Assembly: GCF_000014685.1 (NCBI RefSeq)
Contig: NC_008321.1
Coordinates: 4,151,001 to 4,215,000, forward strand
Origin: Shewanella sp. MR-4
Lineage (GTDB): Bacteria > Pseudomonadota > Gammaproteobacteria > Enterobacterales > Shewanellaceae
DNA: 64,000 bases
Reading direction: 5' to 3'
Positions 27,500-37,225 of the stretch are shown here, one piece after another. The position numbers were made by a program, and so were the translations under genes. The notes beneath the pieces are model-generated. The model did not search any database. It had not been told where the DNA came from and saw nothing but the letters and a program-made list of their open reading frames with translations. How positions within the stretch are numbered: position 1 is the first letter of the stretch; each line of letters starts with the position of its first letter.

Positions 27500-28660
27500 T
27501 TATCTCCCCGCCTCTCTATCCTCGAAACTTGTCTTAGCCGCCTGCGCTTCGGGATAACGGGCAAGTATCTCAGCCGATGGACAATAAAGCGTGGCATCTT
27601 TCTTCAGCGCGTTAATTCGATTCTTCGAAAATGCCTTAGGGTTAGCATCGTGGATCGCCAGCATGGCACCATAGACACTTACTTTCCATTCAGGGGCATA
27701 GCGATTGGCAATGCGCCATAGGGTCTCGTTGTGATAATCCAACATACACTCACCCGAATTTGTTGACTGAGCATTTGTCGAACTTACCGTCTTAACCTCA
27801 GTTGCAGTTTCTTCGCCAGCCTTAACTTCGGGCGCATCAATCGCAGTTTTGCTCTTATCCACTCTTGGCAGATCAGCAGACGCTTGTGCAACCGCAGGTC
27901 CACTCGCGACTTCTGTTGTCGACGGTTCAGGTGTAGACATCTCAACTTTAGCTGCTTCAGTTTTAGATGGCTCAGATTTAGCCATTTCTGCTTTAGCCTC
28001 AGCAGATGCCACTACCGACGAACTCGAGGTGGAGGATGCTTTCACATCAGACTTATCCTCAGGGAAGGTAAATCCAGAGGCGCGAGGCGTAGCGGCAACT
28101 TCTGTTGTCACCGCAGCCACAACAACGGAAGCAACGGGCACAACATCTGCTTCAGCGGTGACTAAATTCACCTCTTGCACAACCTTAGTTGATTTAACTG
28201 GGGTTTTGTCACTTTTAGCAGAGCTTGCCACCAGCTGACTTGTCTCGGCTGTGGCCGCTTTACTCGATTTCACAACCGCCGTTTTTGCTTGCGATACTGA
28301 AGACGCCGCAGAGGAAGCGTTATCAAACAGCGGCAGGTTTTTCACTTCATACCAACGATCGACACGGTATTCGCGTACTAACAGCCGAGCTTTAGGATCC
28401 GTTACATCTTCCACGCCCGTTAGCAAAACCAAGAAACGGTTAAGCTGCTCGGCCATGAGTTTTTCTTCACCACCGGACTGCTGCACCACAAATTCGAGCC
28501 GAGTCATATCCTGATTATCAGTGATCACATTGACACGCATTTTGGGGTAAGCGCCCAAATCAAACATGCGGCTATTGATACTCACATGGGAAACTTGCGC
28601 CTGCACACAAGCGCTACACACTAAGGCGAATAGTCCTAATGATTTCGCTATTTTAGTCAT
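27500..28660 (-). CDS. FimV/LysM-like periplasmic protein
   Basis: 386 residues: signal peptide (SLGLFALVCSACVQAQ), an N-terminal domain of about 100 residues ending DRWYEVKNLPLF that resembles the FimV N-terminal region, a low-complexity Ala/Ser/Val/Thr/Lys linker (about 125-300, including KAEMAKSEPSKTEAAKVEMS) and a conserved-looking C-terminus (MLDYHNETLWRIANRYAPEW, MLAIHDANPKAFSKNRINAL) that resembles the LysM-adjacent motif of FimV proteins. Divergent from priA. It probably binds peptidoglycan and assists an envelope machine; a link to polar or pilus functions is only inferred from FimV. Confidence 0.65.
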   Translation of the reverse strand: MTKIAKSLGLFALVCSACVQAQVSHVSINSRMFDLGAYPKMRVNVITDNQDMTRLEFVVQQSGGEEKLMAEQLNRFLVLLTGVEDVTDPKARLLVREYRVDRWYEVKNLPLFDNASSAASSVSQAKTAVVKSSKAATAETSQLVASSAKSDKTPVKSTKVVQEVNLVTAEADVVPVASVVVAAVTTEVAATPRASGFTFPEDKSDVKASSTSSSSVVASAEAKAEMAKSEPSKTEAAKVEMSTPEPSTTEVASGPAVAQASADLPRVDKSKTAIDAPEVKAGEETATEVKTVSSTNAQSTNSGECMLDYHNETLWRIANRYAPEWKVSVYGAMLAIHDANPKAFSKNRINALKKDATLYCPSAEILARYPEAQAAKTSFEDREAGR

Positions 28661-28763
28661 TTACTTACTCTCAACTATCCTTGGATAAACTGTCATTAGG
28701 ACTAGCCCTCGCTAGCCGTGCTGAGTACACTAAACCTCATTTCCCTTAAGACTCGCCCTGCAT

Positions 28764-30974
28764 ATGTCACTGTTTGTTGAAGTTGCGTTACCTGTGCCTA
28801 TGCGGCAAAACTTTACCTATCGAGTGGATACCGATGAGCAAGGTAAGGAAAGCGCTCAACAACCTCAGATTGGTATAAGAGTAAAAGTCCCCTTTGGGCG
28901 CCAGCAACTGATTGGCCTTGTTACCGCCATTACCGATAGTTGCGATCTGGCGCCAACACAACTCAAATCTGTCATAGAGTTTATTGATGACGCGCCCTTA
29001 TTGCCAGAATCGCTTTATAAATTAACCCTCTGGGCCGCAAGATATTACTTTTGCAGCCAAGGACAAATGCTGACACAGGCGCTCCCCGTGGCGCTGCGTA
29101 AAGGGCTCGATGCCGCGCCGCAAAAAATTCAGTACTGGCAAATCACAGAGCTGGGCAGCAATATTGCGCCTGAGACATTAAAACGCGCCCCGGCGCAAAA
29201 ACGCTTACTTGAACGCTTACAGCAAACCAGCCTGACGCAGGAAGACGTCATCAGTTTAGAACTGAATAAAGCCGCGCTCAAAACCTTAGAGGATAAGGGC
29301 TGGATTGCCAGACACGAGAAACTCGCCGAGCTCAATCTCGATTGGCGCAGCCAACTGGAACTCGATGAAGCCCCCCATAGACTCAATAAGGAACAGGCAG
29401 TTGCCGTCACCCTGCTCACCCAACAGCAAGGATACCACTGCACTCTGCTCGAGGGCATTACCGGTTCGGGTAAAACCGAGGTCTATTTAGCCGTACTCGA
29501 ACATATCCTTAAGCAAGGTAAGCAAGCGCTGATCCTCGTGCCTGAGATTGGCCTGACACCACAAACCATCAATCGTTTTAAGCGTCGCTTTAAAGTCAAT
29601 GTGGCCGTGCTGCATTCGGGACTGACCGACAACCAGCGCCTCGAAGCTTGGCGACAGGCTCGCTGCGGCCAAGCCGCCATCATCATTGGCACCCGCTCTG
29701 CCCTGTTTACGCCCATGGCTTTTCCCGGTGTAATCATCCTCGACGAAGAGCACGACAGCAGCTTTAAACAGCAGGAAGGCGTTGGCTATCACGCCCGCGA
29801 CCTCGCCGTGATGCGCGGACATTTAGAATCGATCCCGGTGATTTTAGGTTCGGCGACGCCCTCGTTAGAAACCCTGCAGAATGCCCTCAGCGGTCGATAT
29901 CATCACCTGCAACTCGGGGAACGAGCGGGTAATGCAAAAAAAGTGCGCCAAGGAATTATCGATATCAAAAACCTGCCCCTCAAGGCGGGGATGTCGGCGC
30001 CACTCATCAACGAAATCCGCAGCCATTTAGAGGCAGGGAATCAGGTATTACTGTTTTTGAACCGCCGCGGCTTTGCGCCAGCACTGCTGTGCCACGAGTG
30101 TGGGCACTTACACGAGTGTGACCGCTGCGATGCGTTTTTTACCGTACATCAATCCCTTGGAGAAATCCGCTGCCACCACTGCGGCAACCAATACGCCATT
30201 CCAAGGCAGTGCCACAATTGCGGTAGCACCATGTTGATGGGCCAAGGTATCGGCACTGAGCAACTCGCCGAAGCACTGCAACAGGAGTTCCCCAAGTATC
30301 CCGTGGTGCGAATCGATCGCGATACCACCCGCCTTAAGGGGTCGCTCGAAAGCCACTTAAGTGCGATCCATAAGGGCGAATACAAGATCTTGGTCGGCAC
30401 TCAAATGCTTGCCAAAGGGCACCACTTTCCAGATGTCACCCTAGTGGGATTACTGGATGTCGATGGCGCACTTTTTAGCGCCGACTTTAGGGCGCCAGAA
30501 CGCTTTGGCCAGCTCTATACTCAGGTCGCTGGCCGTGCTGGCCGCGCCAACAAACCCGGCACTGTGTTGCTGCAAACCCATCAGAGCGATAACCCGATAC
30601 TGAGGGATTTGCTCCACCGGGGTTATGGCGAATTTGCCCGCAGTCAATTAAAAGAGCGGCAAATGGCGCTGCTGCCTCCCGCTTGGCATATGGTGCTGGT
30701 GCGTGCAGAAGCCCACTCGGCCTTGGATGCCGATAACTTTCTTAATGCGTTTGCAGCACTGCTGCCCCAAGATAAAGAGTTTGAAATCATCGGCCCAATG
30801 CCTGCGCCACTCGACAGAAAAGCCGGCAAGTTTCGCCGTCAATTGATGTTTCAAGCCAAGCACAGACATAGATTACAGCAGGAGTTTGAGCGAATTTATC
30901 CTCTCGTCGAACAGCTGCCAGAGGCCAAACGTTGTCGCTGGAGCCTAGATAGGGATCCGCAGGATCTGTTGTGA
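28764..30974 (+). CDS. priA: Primosomal protein N', replication restart helicase PriA
   Basis: 736-residue 3'-5' helicase that restarts collapsed replication forks (E. coli 732). N-terminal DNA-binding domain with VALPVPMRQNFTYRV; Walker A GITGSGKTEVYL near residue 230; DEAH-type box ILDEEHDSSF near 326; the zinc-binding region with four CxxC pairs (CHECGHLHECDRCD, CHHCGNQ, CHNCGS) at about 447-490; and helicase motif VAGRAGRANKPG near 595. All key residues present. Divergent from the FimV-like gene with 103 bp between start codons. Confidence 0.98.
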   Translation: MSLFVEVALPVPMRQNFTYRVDTDEQGKESAQQPQIGIRVKVPFGRQQLIGLVTAITDSCDLAPTQLKSVIEFIDDAPLLPESLYKLTLWAARYYFCSQGQMLTQALPVALRKGLDAAPQKIQYWQITELGSNIAPETLKRAPAQKRLLERLQQTSLTQEDVISLELNKAALKTLEDKGWIARHEKLAELNLDWRSQLELDEAPHRLNKEQAVAVTLLTQQQGYHCTLLEGITGSGKTEVYLAVLEHILKQGKQALILVPEIGLTPQTINRFKRRFKVNVAVLHSGLTDNQRLEAWRQARCGQAAIIIGTRSALFTPMAFPGVIILDEEHDSSFKQQEGVGYHARDLAVMRGHLESIPVILGSATPSLETLQNALSGRYHHLQLGERAGNAKKVRQGIIDIKNLPLKAGMSAPLINEIRSHLEAGNQVLLFLNRRGFAPALLCHECGHLHECDRCDAFFTVHQSLGEIRCHHCGNQYAIPRQCHNCGSTMLMGQGIGTEQLAEALQQEFPKYPVVRIDRDTTRLKGSLESHLSAIHKGEYKILVGTQMLAKGHHFPDVTLVGLLDVDGALFSADFRAPERFGQLYTQVAGRAGRANKPGTVLLQTHQSDNPILRDLLHRGYGEFARSQLKERQMALLPPAWHMVLVRAEAHSALDADNFLNAFAALLPQDKEFEIIGPMPAPLDRKAGKFRRQLMFQAKHRHRLQQEFERIYPLVEQLPEAKRCRWSLDRDPQDLL

Positions 30975-31085
30975 TTCAATAATTTGATAAAAAATCATCG
31001 GGAAGATAGCAATTAGTCACCACAAACGGCTAAAATACGCGGTTATTCCCTGTATTCATTCTTAAAGTTAGTAGCTAATTAATCC

Positions 31086-32831
31086 ATGAAATCACATATC
31101 CAATCATTACTTGAACAAACTATCGAATCCTTTAAACAACAAGGTATTTTGCCTGCGGATTTTGAGGCGCGAATTCAAGTAGATCGAACCAAGGATAAGA
31201 GCCATGGCGATCTGGCAACCAACTTAGCCATGATGCTAACCAAAGCGGCGGGTAAAAATCCCCGCGAATTGGCGCAGCTGATCATCGACAACCTACCCGC
31301 CTCAGCCTATGTGGCGAAAGTTGAAATCGCAGGCCCTGGTTTTATTAACTTCTTCATTGATGACAGCGCGTTAGCGAACCAATTACAGGCTGCAATTAGC
31401 GATGAGCATTTAGGGATTAAGCTACCAACGCCACAAACTATCGTGGTGGATTACTCTTCACCTAACCTCGCCAAAGAGATGCACGTCGGCCACCTACGTT
31501 CGACCATCATTGGTGACAGCGTGGTACGTACCCTCGAGTTTTTAGGCCATAAAGTGATCCGCCAAAACCACGTAGGCGACTGGGGCACCCAGTTTGGTAT
31601 GCTGCTGGCTTACATGGAAGAATTACGCGCGCAAAATGGCGAACAAGCCCAATTAGAATTATCGGATCTCGAAACCTTCTACCGCGCCGCCAAACTGCGT
31701 TTTGACGAATCGGCAGAGTTCGCGACCCGTGCCCGTCAGCTTGTGGTTGAACTGCAATCAGGCGACGAATACTGCAACAAACTCTGGCGTGAATTTAACG
31801 ACATTTCTTTAAGCCACTGCCACGAAGTGTACGAGCGTTTAGGTGTGAGCTTAACCCGCGCCGATGTACACGGTGAAAGTGCTTATAACGCAGACCTAGA
31901 GCAAGTAGTCAAAGATTTAGATGCCCAAGGTTTACTGACCCAAAGCAACGGCGCCAAAGTGGTATTCCAAGAAGAATTCCGTAACAAAGAAGGCGAGGCG
32001 CTGCCAGTTATCATTCAAAAGGCCGATGGTGGTTACCTCTATGCCACCACCGACTTAGCCGCTATGCGTTACCGTTCAAGCGTGCTAAAAGCCGACCGCG
32101 TACTGTACTTTGTCGATTTGCGCCAAGCACTGCACTTCCAACAAGTGTTTAGCCTTGCCAAGCTGGCCAAATTTGTCCGTAACGATATGTCACTGGAGCA
32201 CTTAGGCTTCGGCACAATGAATGGCGAAGATGGTCGTCCGTTCAAAACCCGTACCGGTGGCGTAGTGAAACTGGTTGATCTACTGGATGAAGCCAATACT
32301 CGCGCACTTGAGCTGGTTCGCAGCAAAAACCCAGATATGGATGAAGCGACCTTAGCTGAAATTGCCCGCGTAGTGGGGATCAGCGCAGTCAAATACGCCG
32401 ATCTGTCGAAAAACCGTACCAGTGATTACATCTTCAGCTTCGAGCAAATGCTGAGCTTTGAAGGCAATACCGCGCCTTACCTGCTATACGCTTACACCCG
32501 CGTTGCAGGTATCTTCAAACGTGCGACCGATATTGACTTAAGCCAAGCCAAGATCGTACTAGAACATGAAAAAGAGAAAGACTTAGGTAACAAACTGGCG
32601 CAGTTTGGTGAAATCCTCAGCCGCGTGATCGACAAGGGCCAACCACATGTTCTTTGCGGTTACCTCTATGAATTAGCGGGAGCTTTCTCTAGCTTCTACG
32701 AGGCATGCCCAGTGCTTGCCGCCGATAACGACGAGCAAAAGCATAGCCGTTTACTGCTGTCACAACTGACGGCCAACACACTGCAAAAAGGCCTAAATCT
32801 ACTAGGTATCGAAACCCTAGAACGGATGTAA
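31086..32831 (+). CDS. argS: Arginyl-tRNA synthetase
   Basis: 581-residue class I aminoacyl-tRNA synthetase charging tRNA-Arg. N-terminal additional domain (about 1-110), HIGH-type signature SSPNLAKEMHVGHLRSTIIG near residue 125, KFGTMNGEDGRPFKTRTGG region replacing the KMSKS motif, and the C-terminal anticodon-binding domain from about 460 (LLYAYTRVAGIFKRA). It lies 112 bp after priA and 3 bp before ftsN, so argS-ftsN is probably one transcript. Confidence 0.98.
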   Translation: MKSHIQSLLEQTIESFKQQGILPADFEARIQVDRTKDKSHGDLATNLAMMLTKAAGKNPRELAQLIIDNLPASAYVAKVEIAGPGFINFFIDDSALANQLQAAISDEHLGIKLPTPQTIVVDYSSPNLAKEMHVGHLRSTIIGDSVVRTLEFLGHKVIRQNHVGDWGTQFGMLLAYMEELRAQNGEQAQLELSDLETFYRAAKLRFDESAEFATRARQLVVELQSGDEYCNKLWREFNDISLSHCHEVYERLGVSLTRADVHGESAYNADLEQVVKDLDAQGLLTQSNGAKVVFQEEFRNKEGEALPVIIQKADGGYLYATTDLAAMRYRSSVLKADRVLYFVDLRQALHFQQVFSLAKLAKFVRNDMSLEHLGFGTMNGEDGRPFKTRTGGVVKLVDLLDEANTRALELVRSKNPDMDEATLAEIARVVGISAVKYADLSKNRTSDYIFSFEQMLSFEGNTAPYLLYAYTRVAGIFKRATDIDLSQAKIVLEHEKEKDLGNKLAQFGEILSRVIDKGQPHVLCGYLYELAGAFSSFYEACPVLAADNDEQKHSRLLLSQLTANTLQKGLNLLGIETLERM

Positions 32832-32834
32832 GCC

Positions 32835-33530
32835 ATGAGCAATCGTGACTATGCCAACAGAAGACCGCAAGCGGGCGCGAAACAGCGCCCCATTCGCGCG
32901 ACACGAGCAAGGCCTGCCGCTAAAAAGGCTGCGCCTCGCCGTAAGCTCCCGATCCCGTTGATCCTGTTCGCCTTTATTGCTGTCGGCAGTTTTGGCTATT
33001 TTCTGTTTAGCATTAAAGATACCGCCAAGCAGGAAGCGCCTGTCGAGGTGAAAACCGAGAAACCGACCAAGGCAAAAGAACCGGCAACGATTCTGACGCC
33101 TAAGGTGAAAGAGGCCGAGCGCCAAGCCGTGGTCGTGACTGCGCCCGTGGAGGAAAAGCCCGTCGTTGAAGCGCCGAAGAAAGATCCGAACGCCTTGCCA
33201 CCCAAGCCTAAGGAAGAATGGACCTATCTGGACGAGCTTGAGAATAAAAACGTCGAAGTAGATATTCCCGATGTCGTGGCGACGCGTACACCACAGCAAT
33301 ATCAATTGCAGTGCGCCTCATTCCGTCAGGAGTCTCAGGCGAACCAGATGAAGGCCGTTATTGCGTTCCAAGGGTTAGAAGCGCAGGTCAGGCAAATTGA
33401 GGGCACCTCAGGCACTTGGTACAAGGTTATCCTCGGTCCCTACGAACGTAGGCGCGATGCCGAGCGTAAACGCCACACCTTGCAAAATGCCGGGATCAAT
33501 GGCTGCCAACTCTTAGCCATTTCTAAATAA
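32835..33530 (+). CDS. ftsN: Cell division protein FtsN (SPOR domain)
   Basis: 231-residue bitopic division protein. Features match FtsN: a basic cytoplasmic start MSNRDYANRRPQ (E. coli MAQRDYVRRSQ), one transmembrane helix (about 38-57, LPIPLILFAFIAVGSFGYFL), a charged periplasmic linker, the motif LPPKPKEEWTYLDELE (E. coli LPPKPEERWRYIKELE) that lies in the essential region activating FtsWI, and a C-terminal SPOR domain (QYQLQCASFRQESQANQMK to the end) that binds denuded glycan. Starts 3 bp after argS. In E. coli ftsN directly precedes hslVU; here these genes are about 24 kb away. Confidence 0.93.
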   Translation: MSNRDYANRRPQAGAKQRPIRATRARPAAKKAAPRRKLPIPLILFAFIAVGSFGYFLFSIKDTAKQEAPVEVKTEKPTKAKEPATILTPKVKEAERQAVVVTAPVEEKPVVEAPKKDPNALPPKPKEEWTYLDELENKNVEVDIPDVVATRTPQQYQLQCASFRQESQANQMKAVIAFQGLEAQVRQIEGTSGTWYKVILGPYERRRDAERKRHTLQNAGINGCQLLAISK

Positions 33531-33555
33531 TCCAACTCGTAAAATGAGTCTTAAC

Positions 33556-33592
33556 ATTGCGGCGCGTGAGCCATCACTCGCCGCAATTTTTT
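33556..33592 (+). terminator. Terminator of argS-ftsN
   Basis: Stem ATTGCGGCG / CGCCGCAAT closing an inner GTGA/TCAC pair, followed by six T. 25 bp after the ftsN stop. Confidence 0.88.
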
Positions 33593-33649
33593 ATCTTTTC
33601 CCCAGCCACGATAAACCGAAAACCGCCCTCATCTTCTAAGGTTCAAACA

Positions 33650-33663
33650 TTGAACTAGATCAC
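33650..33663 (+). promoter_or_regulatory. Partial FNR/EtrA-like box
   Basis: TTGAACTAGATCAC matches the FNR consensus TTGAT-N4-ATCAA in eight of ten fixed positions. It lies 170 bp before the small gene at 33833 and shares its CTAGATCA core with the better box at 33744. Confidence 0.4.
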
Positions 33664-33743
33664 AATTTCATTTTATGAAATTTATAACCACCTATTTTTA
33701 AACAAAAAATTATTTTATTAAGAAAGATTAATATGGCGTTTAA

Positions 33744-33757
33744 TTGACCTAGATCAA
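33744..33757 (+). promoter_or_regulatory. FNR/EtrA-type box
   Basis: TTGACCTAGATCAA: nine of ten fixed positions of TTGAT-N4-ATCAA, with the accepted C at position 5. Centred about 82 bp before the start codon of the 74-residue gene, so that gene may respond to oxygen through EtrA (the Shewanella FNR) or CRP. Confidence 0.55.
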
Positions 33758-33832
33758 ACTTAGGCGTATCTCTTAGGTAACAGCAAAACCTGTTGTCTAC
33801 TCATCAAAAATCCAACCTCAGGGTGAAGTATT

Positions 33833-34057
33833 ATGAATGCATTAATCGAGATTGAAGCCTCTGAATTCAGCCAACTGTTCAAAAGCGGTGACGCTTTAAG
33901 CATCCGGATGTACATGGAGCATGTGCACATGCCTTTAGATGTGCAGGATAAGATTTACAACGAGATTTCGGCCTTAGCGGTACTTGAACAAGACACTATC
34001 GCGCGGCTTATCGAAACCCATTCCCACTCTGAAATCTCCGAGCGCTTGGCCTATTAA
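33833..34057 (+). CDS. Small acidic protein of unknown function
   Basis: 74 residues, acidic, predicted mostly helical, no signal peptide, no cysteine. A GGGTGA-like box (AGGGTGAAG) stands 8 bp before the ATG. Text such as YMEHVHMPLDVQDKIYNEIS looks like a genuine protein, but I do not recognise a family. Monocistronic, with two FNR-like boxes upstream, suggesting expression under low oxygen. Confidence is in it being a real gene, not in any function. Confidence 0.7.
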   Translation: MNALIEIEASEFSQLFKSGDALSIRMYMEHVHMPLDVQDKIYNEISALAVLEQDTIARLIETHSHSEISERLAY

Positions 34058-34501
34058 TAACGGCTAAATATTCTGACTAACAGGCCAACGGACGGCTTGA
34101 CTCGAGTATTCCATATCGCCAGATGGAGTGATGAAACAAAGTTGTTCGCAGTCACAGGTTATACCTCGTCCTCAGTCAATCAATTAACGACTGTTGATTA
34201 ATAGGCTCACGCAAACAAATAACTTCTTCCGACATACAGATATGAACTATGACACCAAGACCTTAGGACGCTGTGCTGTTAAACGTTATTTGAAAATGCG
34301 ATTCTCGGTTTTTGGAGCGCTCCATCGAGCCTAACCTGACAGCATTGCAAACTGCGCATAATAGTCCCCACTCTTTATAAATATCTAACGGGTAAAACGG
34401 TTGTTAGCGCCTGAATGGTTAGGGATATCTACATTGCAGAATAAGTTCAACAACTAACACTCCATCCCTAGAAATCCGAGAGTTTCACTGAGAACATGAG
34501 G
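34058..34501. other. Intergenic region without recognisable feature
   Basis: 444 bp between the 74-residue gene and the 3' end of the AraC-type gene. It holds a short palindrome TGGAGCGCTCCA (34314-34325) and stop codons in all frames. I see no gene, RNA or clear terminator. Confidence 0.5.
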
Positions 34502-35347
34502 TTACTTTGTTGGTTCAATTGCCTCCGTCCCCATGCTTTTCTGTTGTTGTAACCAGCGTGTCGGCGTCAAACCAAACTGACGCTCAAAAGCACGAGAAAA
34601 AGCAACGCCACCGCTGTATCCCACTTCTAACGCAATAAATTTAACTGGCTGACCCGCCAACAATAGCTGCTGTGCAAGTAATAAACGTGACTCAGTCACG
34701 TAGCTTAGCGGTGGCTGACCGATCACTTGATGAAAGCGAGCGGCAAACTGCGCCCTCGACATTCCTGCGAGCTTGGCTAATTCTGCAATGGTCCACGGCG
34801 TATCTGGGCTAGCATGGATAGCCTCAATAGCTTTGGCGAGTTTGGGATCCGTCATGGCCGCAAGTAAGCCCGACTCACACAAATTGTGTTCGACCATATG
34901 ACGCAAAAGTAGCAGTAAGAGTAAATCCAACAAACTAGCGACAACGGCATTATGGGCATAGCGCAGGGAAAAGGCTTCATCAAAAAGTAAATTGATGGTT
35001 GGAGCCAGCCCTTCAAGCTTGGTTAAGGGAATGATTAAGGCGTCAGGTAACGCACGAAATAGTGGAGAATCTCGAAAAGTTAAGCGAGCACAGACCAAAT
35101 CACAACCGCTGAAATGCAGAGGCTGAAGTCTATGATGGCGACCGCGAGGGTAAACGATGAGTGTGGGTTCACTGATAGTTTGTACTGCGCTGCCGGTTTG
35201 ATGTAGCCCCAATTCACCCCGGCGTAATAAGTGGAGCTGCCCACCATTCGCGTGCTCCTCACTCTCTGCACTTTGGCAAAGATTGCCCGAGAAAAATAGG
35301 CTGGCTTTCGGCGCCGCATGTTGAATTAAGCTTGATAGCGCATCCAT
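34502..35347 (-). CDS. AraC-family transcriptional regulator
   Basis: 281 residues: N-terminal cupin-type sensing domain (about 1-165) with GGQLHLLRRGELGLHQ and TLIVYPRGRHHRLQPL, and a C-terminal double helix-turn-helix (about 185-275) with WTIAELAKLAGMSRAQFAAR and the AraC signature VKFIALEVGYSGGVAFSRAF ... FGLTPTRW. Divergent from the AhpD-like gene with 121 bp between start codons, so it probably controls that gene. This cupin_6-type subgroup is often paired with small oxidoreductase or AhpD genes. Ligand unknown. Confidence 0.92.
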   Translation of the reverse strand: MDALSSLIQHAAPKASLFFSGNLCQSAESEEHANGGQLHLLRRGELGLHQTGSAVQTISEPTLIVYPRGRHHRLQPLHFSGCDLVCARLTFRDSPLFRALPDALIIPLTKLEGLAPTINLLFDEAFSLRYAHNAVVASLLDLLLLLLLRHMVEHNLCESGLLAAMTDPKLAKAIEAIHASPDTPWTIAELAKLAGMSRAQFAARFHQVIGQPPLSYVTESRLLLAQQLLLAGQPVKFIALEVGYSGGVAFSRAFERQFGLTPTRWLQQQKSMGTEAIEPTK

Positions 35348-35468
35348 AAGATAAGACGTATTGTGTGTATTTGTGGATATTTAGTGATAATTCGTATTTT
35401 TCATTGTGTCAATATGCACAGCGTAAATTCACTGAAACACACAAATCACAAACATCAAGGAGCTTATC

Positions 35469-36002
35469 ATGAGCCGTATTACTCCAGTATCAAACCCACA
35501 AGGTGAAGCTGCAACAACCCTTAATGCCATTAAACAAAAAATTGGCATGGTGCCGAATCTGTATGCGACTGTCGCGCATTCACCAACGGTACTGAATGCT
35601 TACCTAGCATTCAGCGAAGCGCTAAACCAAGGTCGTTTGTCTGCTAAACAACGTGAACTGATTGCTCTGGCGGTTGGTCAGGCTAACGAATGCCAATATT
35701 GCCTGTCTGCTCATACCATGATTAGCCGCGGCGCAGGTCTTTCTGATGAGCAAATCATTACTGCGCGTCAGGGAACGGCAGAAAATACACTAGACAATGC
35801 TTTGGTGAAGCTGGCCGTTACCCTAGTAAAACAACGTGGCGTGATCACCGATGAACAGCTGTCTGACGCACGTACACATGGCGTTGATGAAGGTTTAGTA
35901 TTTGAAGTATTAGCACAAGTGAGTGCCAATACTTTCACTAACTACGCCAACCATGTGGCTGATACCGACATCGACTTTCCAAAAGTGAATGTGCAGCTCT
36001 AA
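35469..36002 (+). CDS. AhpD-like carboxymuconolactone decarboxylase family protein
   Basis: 177-residue all-helical protein of the CMD/AhpD superfamily. The peroxidase-type motif ECQYCLSAHTMISRG (CxxC followed by H) lies at about residues 75-89, consistent with a disulfide-reductase/peroxidase activity rather than lactone decarboxylation. Start supported by AAGGAG 8 bp upstream. Probable target of the divergent AraC-type regulator. Physiological substrate cannot be assigned. Confidence 0.9.
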   Translation: MSRITPVSNPQGEAATTLNAIKQKIGMVPNLYATVAHSPTVLNAYLAFSEALNQGRLSAKQRELIALAVGQANECQYCLSAHTMISRGAGLSDEQIITARQGTAENTLDNALVKLAVTLVKQRGVITDEQLSDARTHGVDEGLVFEVLAQVSANTFTNYANHVADTDIDFPKVNVQL

Positions 36003-36024
36003 GCTGAGTTGGTTTGAAAATTAG

Positions 36025-36050
36025 AGAGCACCCAAGTGGTGCTCTTTTTC
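36025..36050 (+). terminator. Terminator of the AhpD-like gene
   Basis: Stem AGAGCACC / GGTGCTCT with loop CAAGT followed by TTTTT, 23 bp after the stop codon. Confidence 0.88.
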
Positions 36051-36210
36051 ATTGTATGCAACTGATAAAAAACAGCTTTCAATTTTTGGTTACACCCCCT
36101 CAAAAATGTGAAATTAATCCATTTGGGAAAGGTTTTAGGCACACCAGTTAAAGTGCTGCGCTTTATTAACCAGTCGTTACTCTCAACCCCATGAAACACC
36201 CCCAAAAAAT

Positions 36211-36236
36211 AAGGCCAAATATCACTATTTGGCCTT
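36211..36236 (-). terminator. Terminator of the SPFH operon
   Basis: Perfect 11-bp stem AAGGCCAAATA / TATTTGGCCTT with a 4-nt loop. On the minus strand it is followed by TATTTTTTGG. It lies 57 bp after the stop of the last SPFH gene and faces the AhpD-like terminator. Confidence 0.85.
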
Positions 36237-36292
36237 AAGCTTATTTGCACTTAAGTTCATTCACTTAAGTTGAGTACTCTCAATTAGGATTC

Positions 36293-37225
36293 TTAAGCTT
36301 TCTCTTTTAAGCCTATGCTATTCATCCAGTAATCGAAATCGACCATATTACCGGGCAGCACCACACGGCTAGACTTCTGGCTTAAGCCATCGAGCTGCTT
36401 AAAGTATTGCTCACCAAGCTGCATACGCAATGCGTTATGGCCGCCTGGCGCCGCAATCACCGCAGCTAAACGCTCAATCGATTCCGCAGTGGCTCGTGAC
36501 AGGGTTAAAATCTCCTCCGCTTTACCTTCGGCCTCATTGATACGGCGCTGCATTTCACCTTCAGAGCGGTTTACGGTTTCCGCTTTAATACCTTCGGAGC
36601 GATTGATCTTACTCTGCTTATCACCTTCACTCTTTGCCAGTAATGCACGACGCTCACGCTCGGCATTCACTTGCATTTCCATGGCGTTTTTCACTGTCTC
36701 GGGTGGCGTGATGTTCTTAATCTCATAGCGGTGCACGCGAATACCCCACATGGCACCCGCTTGGTCGAGCACTTCCACTACCTTAGCGGAAATCACATCC
36801 CTCTCTTCGAAGGTGCGGTCGAGATCTAAGGTGCCGATCACTGAGCGCGTGGTGGTCTGCGCCAGTTGAATTGCCGCATAGCGATAGTCAGTGATGCCAT
36901 AACTGGCCTTCACAGGATCAGTAACAGAGATATAAATCACCCCGTCGACTTCCACATTCACTTCGTCACTGGAGAAGCACTCCTGTGGTGGAACGTCGAT
37001 AGTTTCCTCTTTTAAGTCATGGATATAAGCCACTTTATCGACAAAAGGAATTAAGGTGTGGAAACCCGCATCTAACGTCGAGTGGTACTTACCTAAACGC
37101 TCAACAATATAAGCCGATTTAGTCGGAACTAAGCGGATGGATTGGAACAGCTTAATCACAAATATGGCGAAAATCAGTCCCCAAATGACCATTACCGCGA
37201 CATCAGTATTCAATGGGATTTGCAT
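36293..37225 (-). CDS. SPFH/band-7 membrane protein (second of two)
   Basis: 310-residue stomatin/prohibitin-like protein. N-terminal transmembrane helix (about 8-27), SPFH domain (about 30-200) with IRLVPTKSAYIVERLGKY and DRTFEERDVISAKVVEVLDQ, and a long helical coiled coil rich in EGEMQRRINEAEGKAEEI-type repeats. E. coli QmcA is the nearest well-known relative. Such proteins form ring or cage assemblies in membrane microdomains and often regulate FtsH-type proteases. Its start codon overlaps the stop of the first SPFH gene by 1 bp. Confidence 0.92.
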   Translation of the reverse strand: MQIPLNTDVAVMVIWGLIFAIFVIKLFQSIRLVPTKSAYIVERLGKYHSTLDAGFHTLIPFVDKVAYIHDLKEETIDVPPQECFSSDEVNVEVDGVIYISVTDPVKASYGITDYRYAAIQLAQTTTRSVIGTLDLDRTFEERDVISAKVVEVLDQAGAMWGIRVHRYEIKNITPPETVKNAMEMQVNAERERRALLAKSEGDKQSKINRSEGIKAETVNRSEGEMQRRINEAEGKAEEILTLSRATAESIERLAAVIAAPGGHNALRMQLGEQYFKQLDGLSQKSSRVVLPGNMVDFDYWMNSIGLKEKA

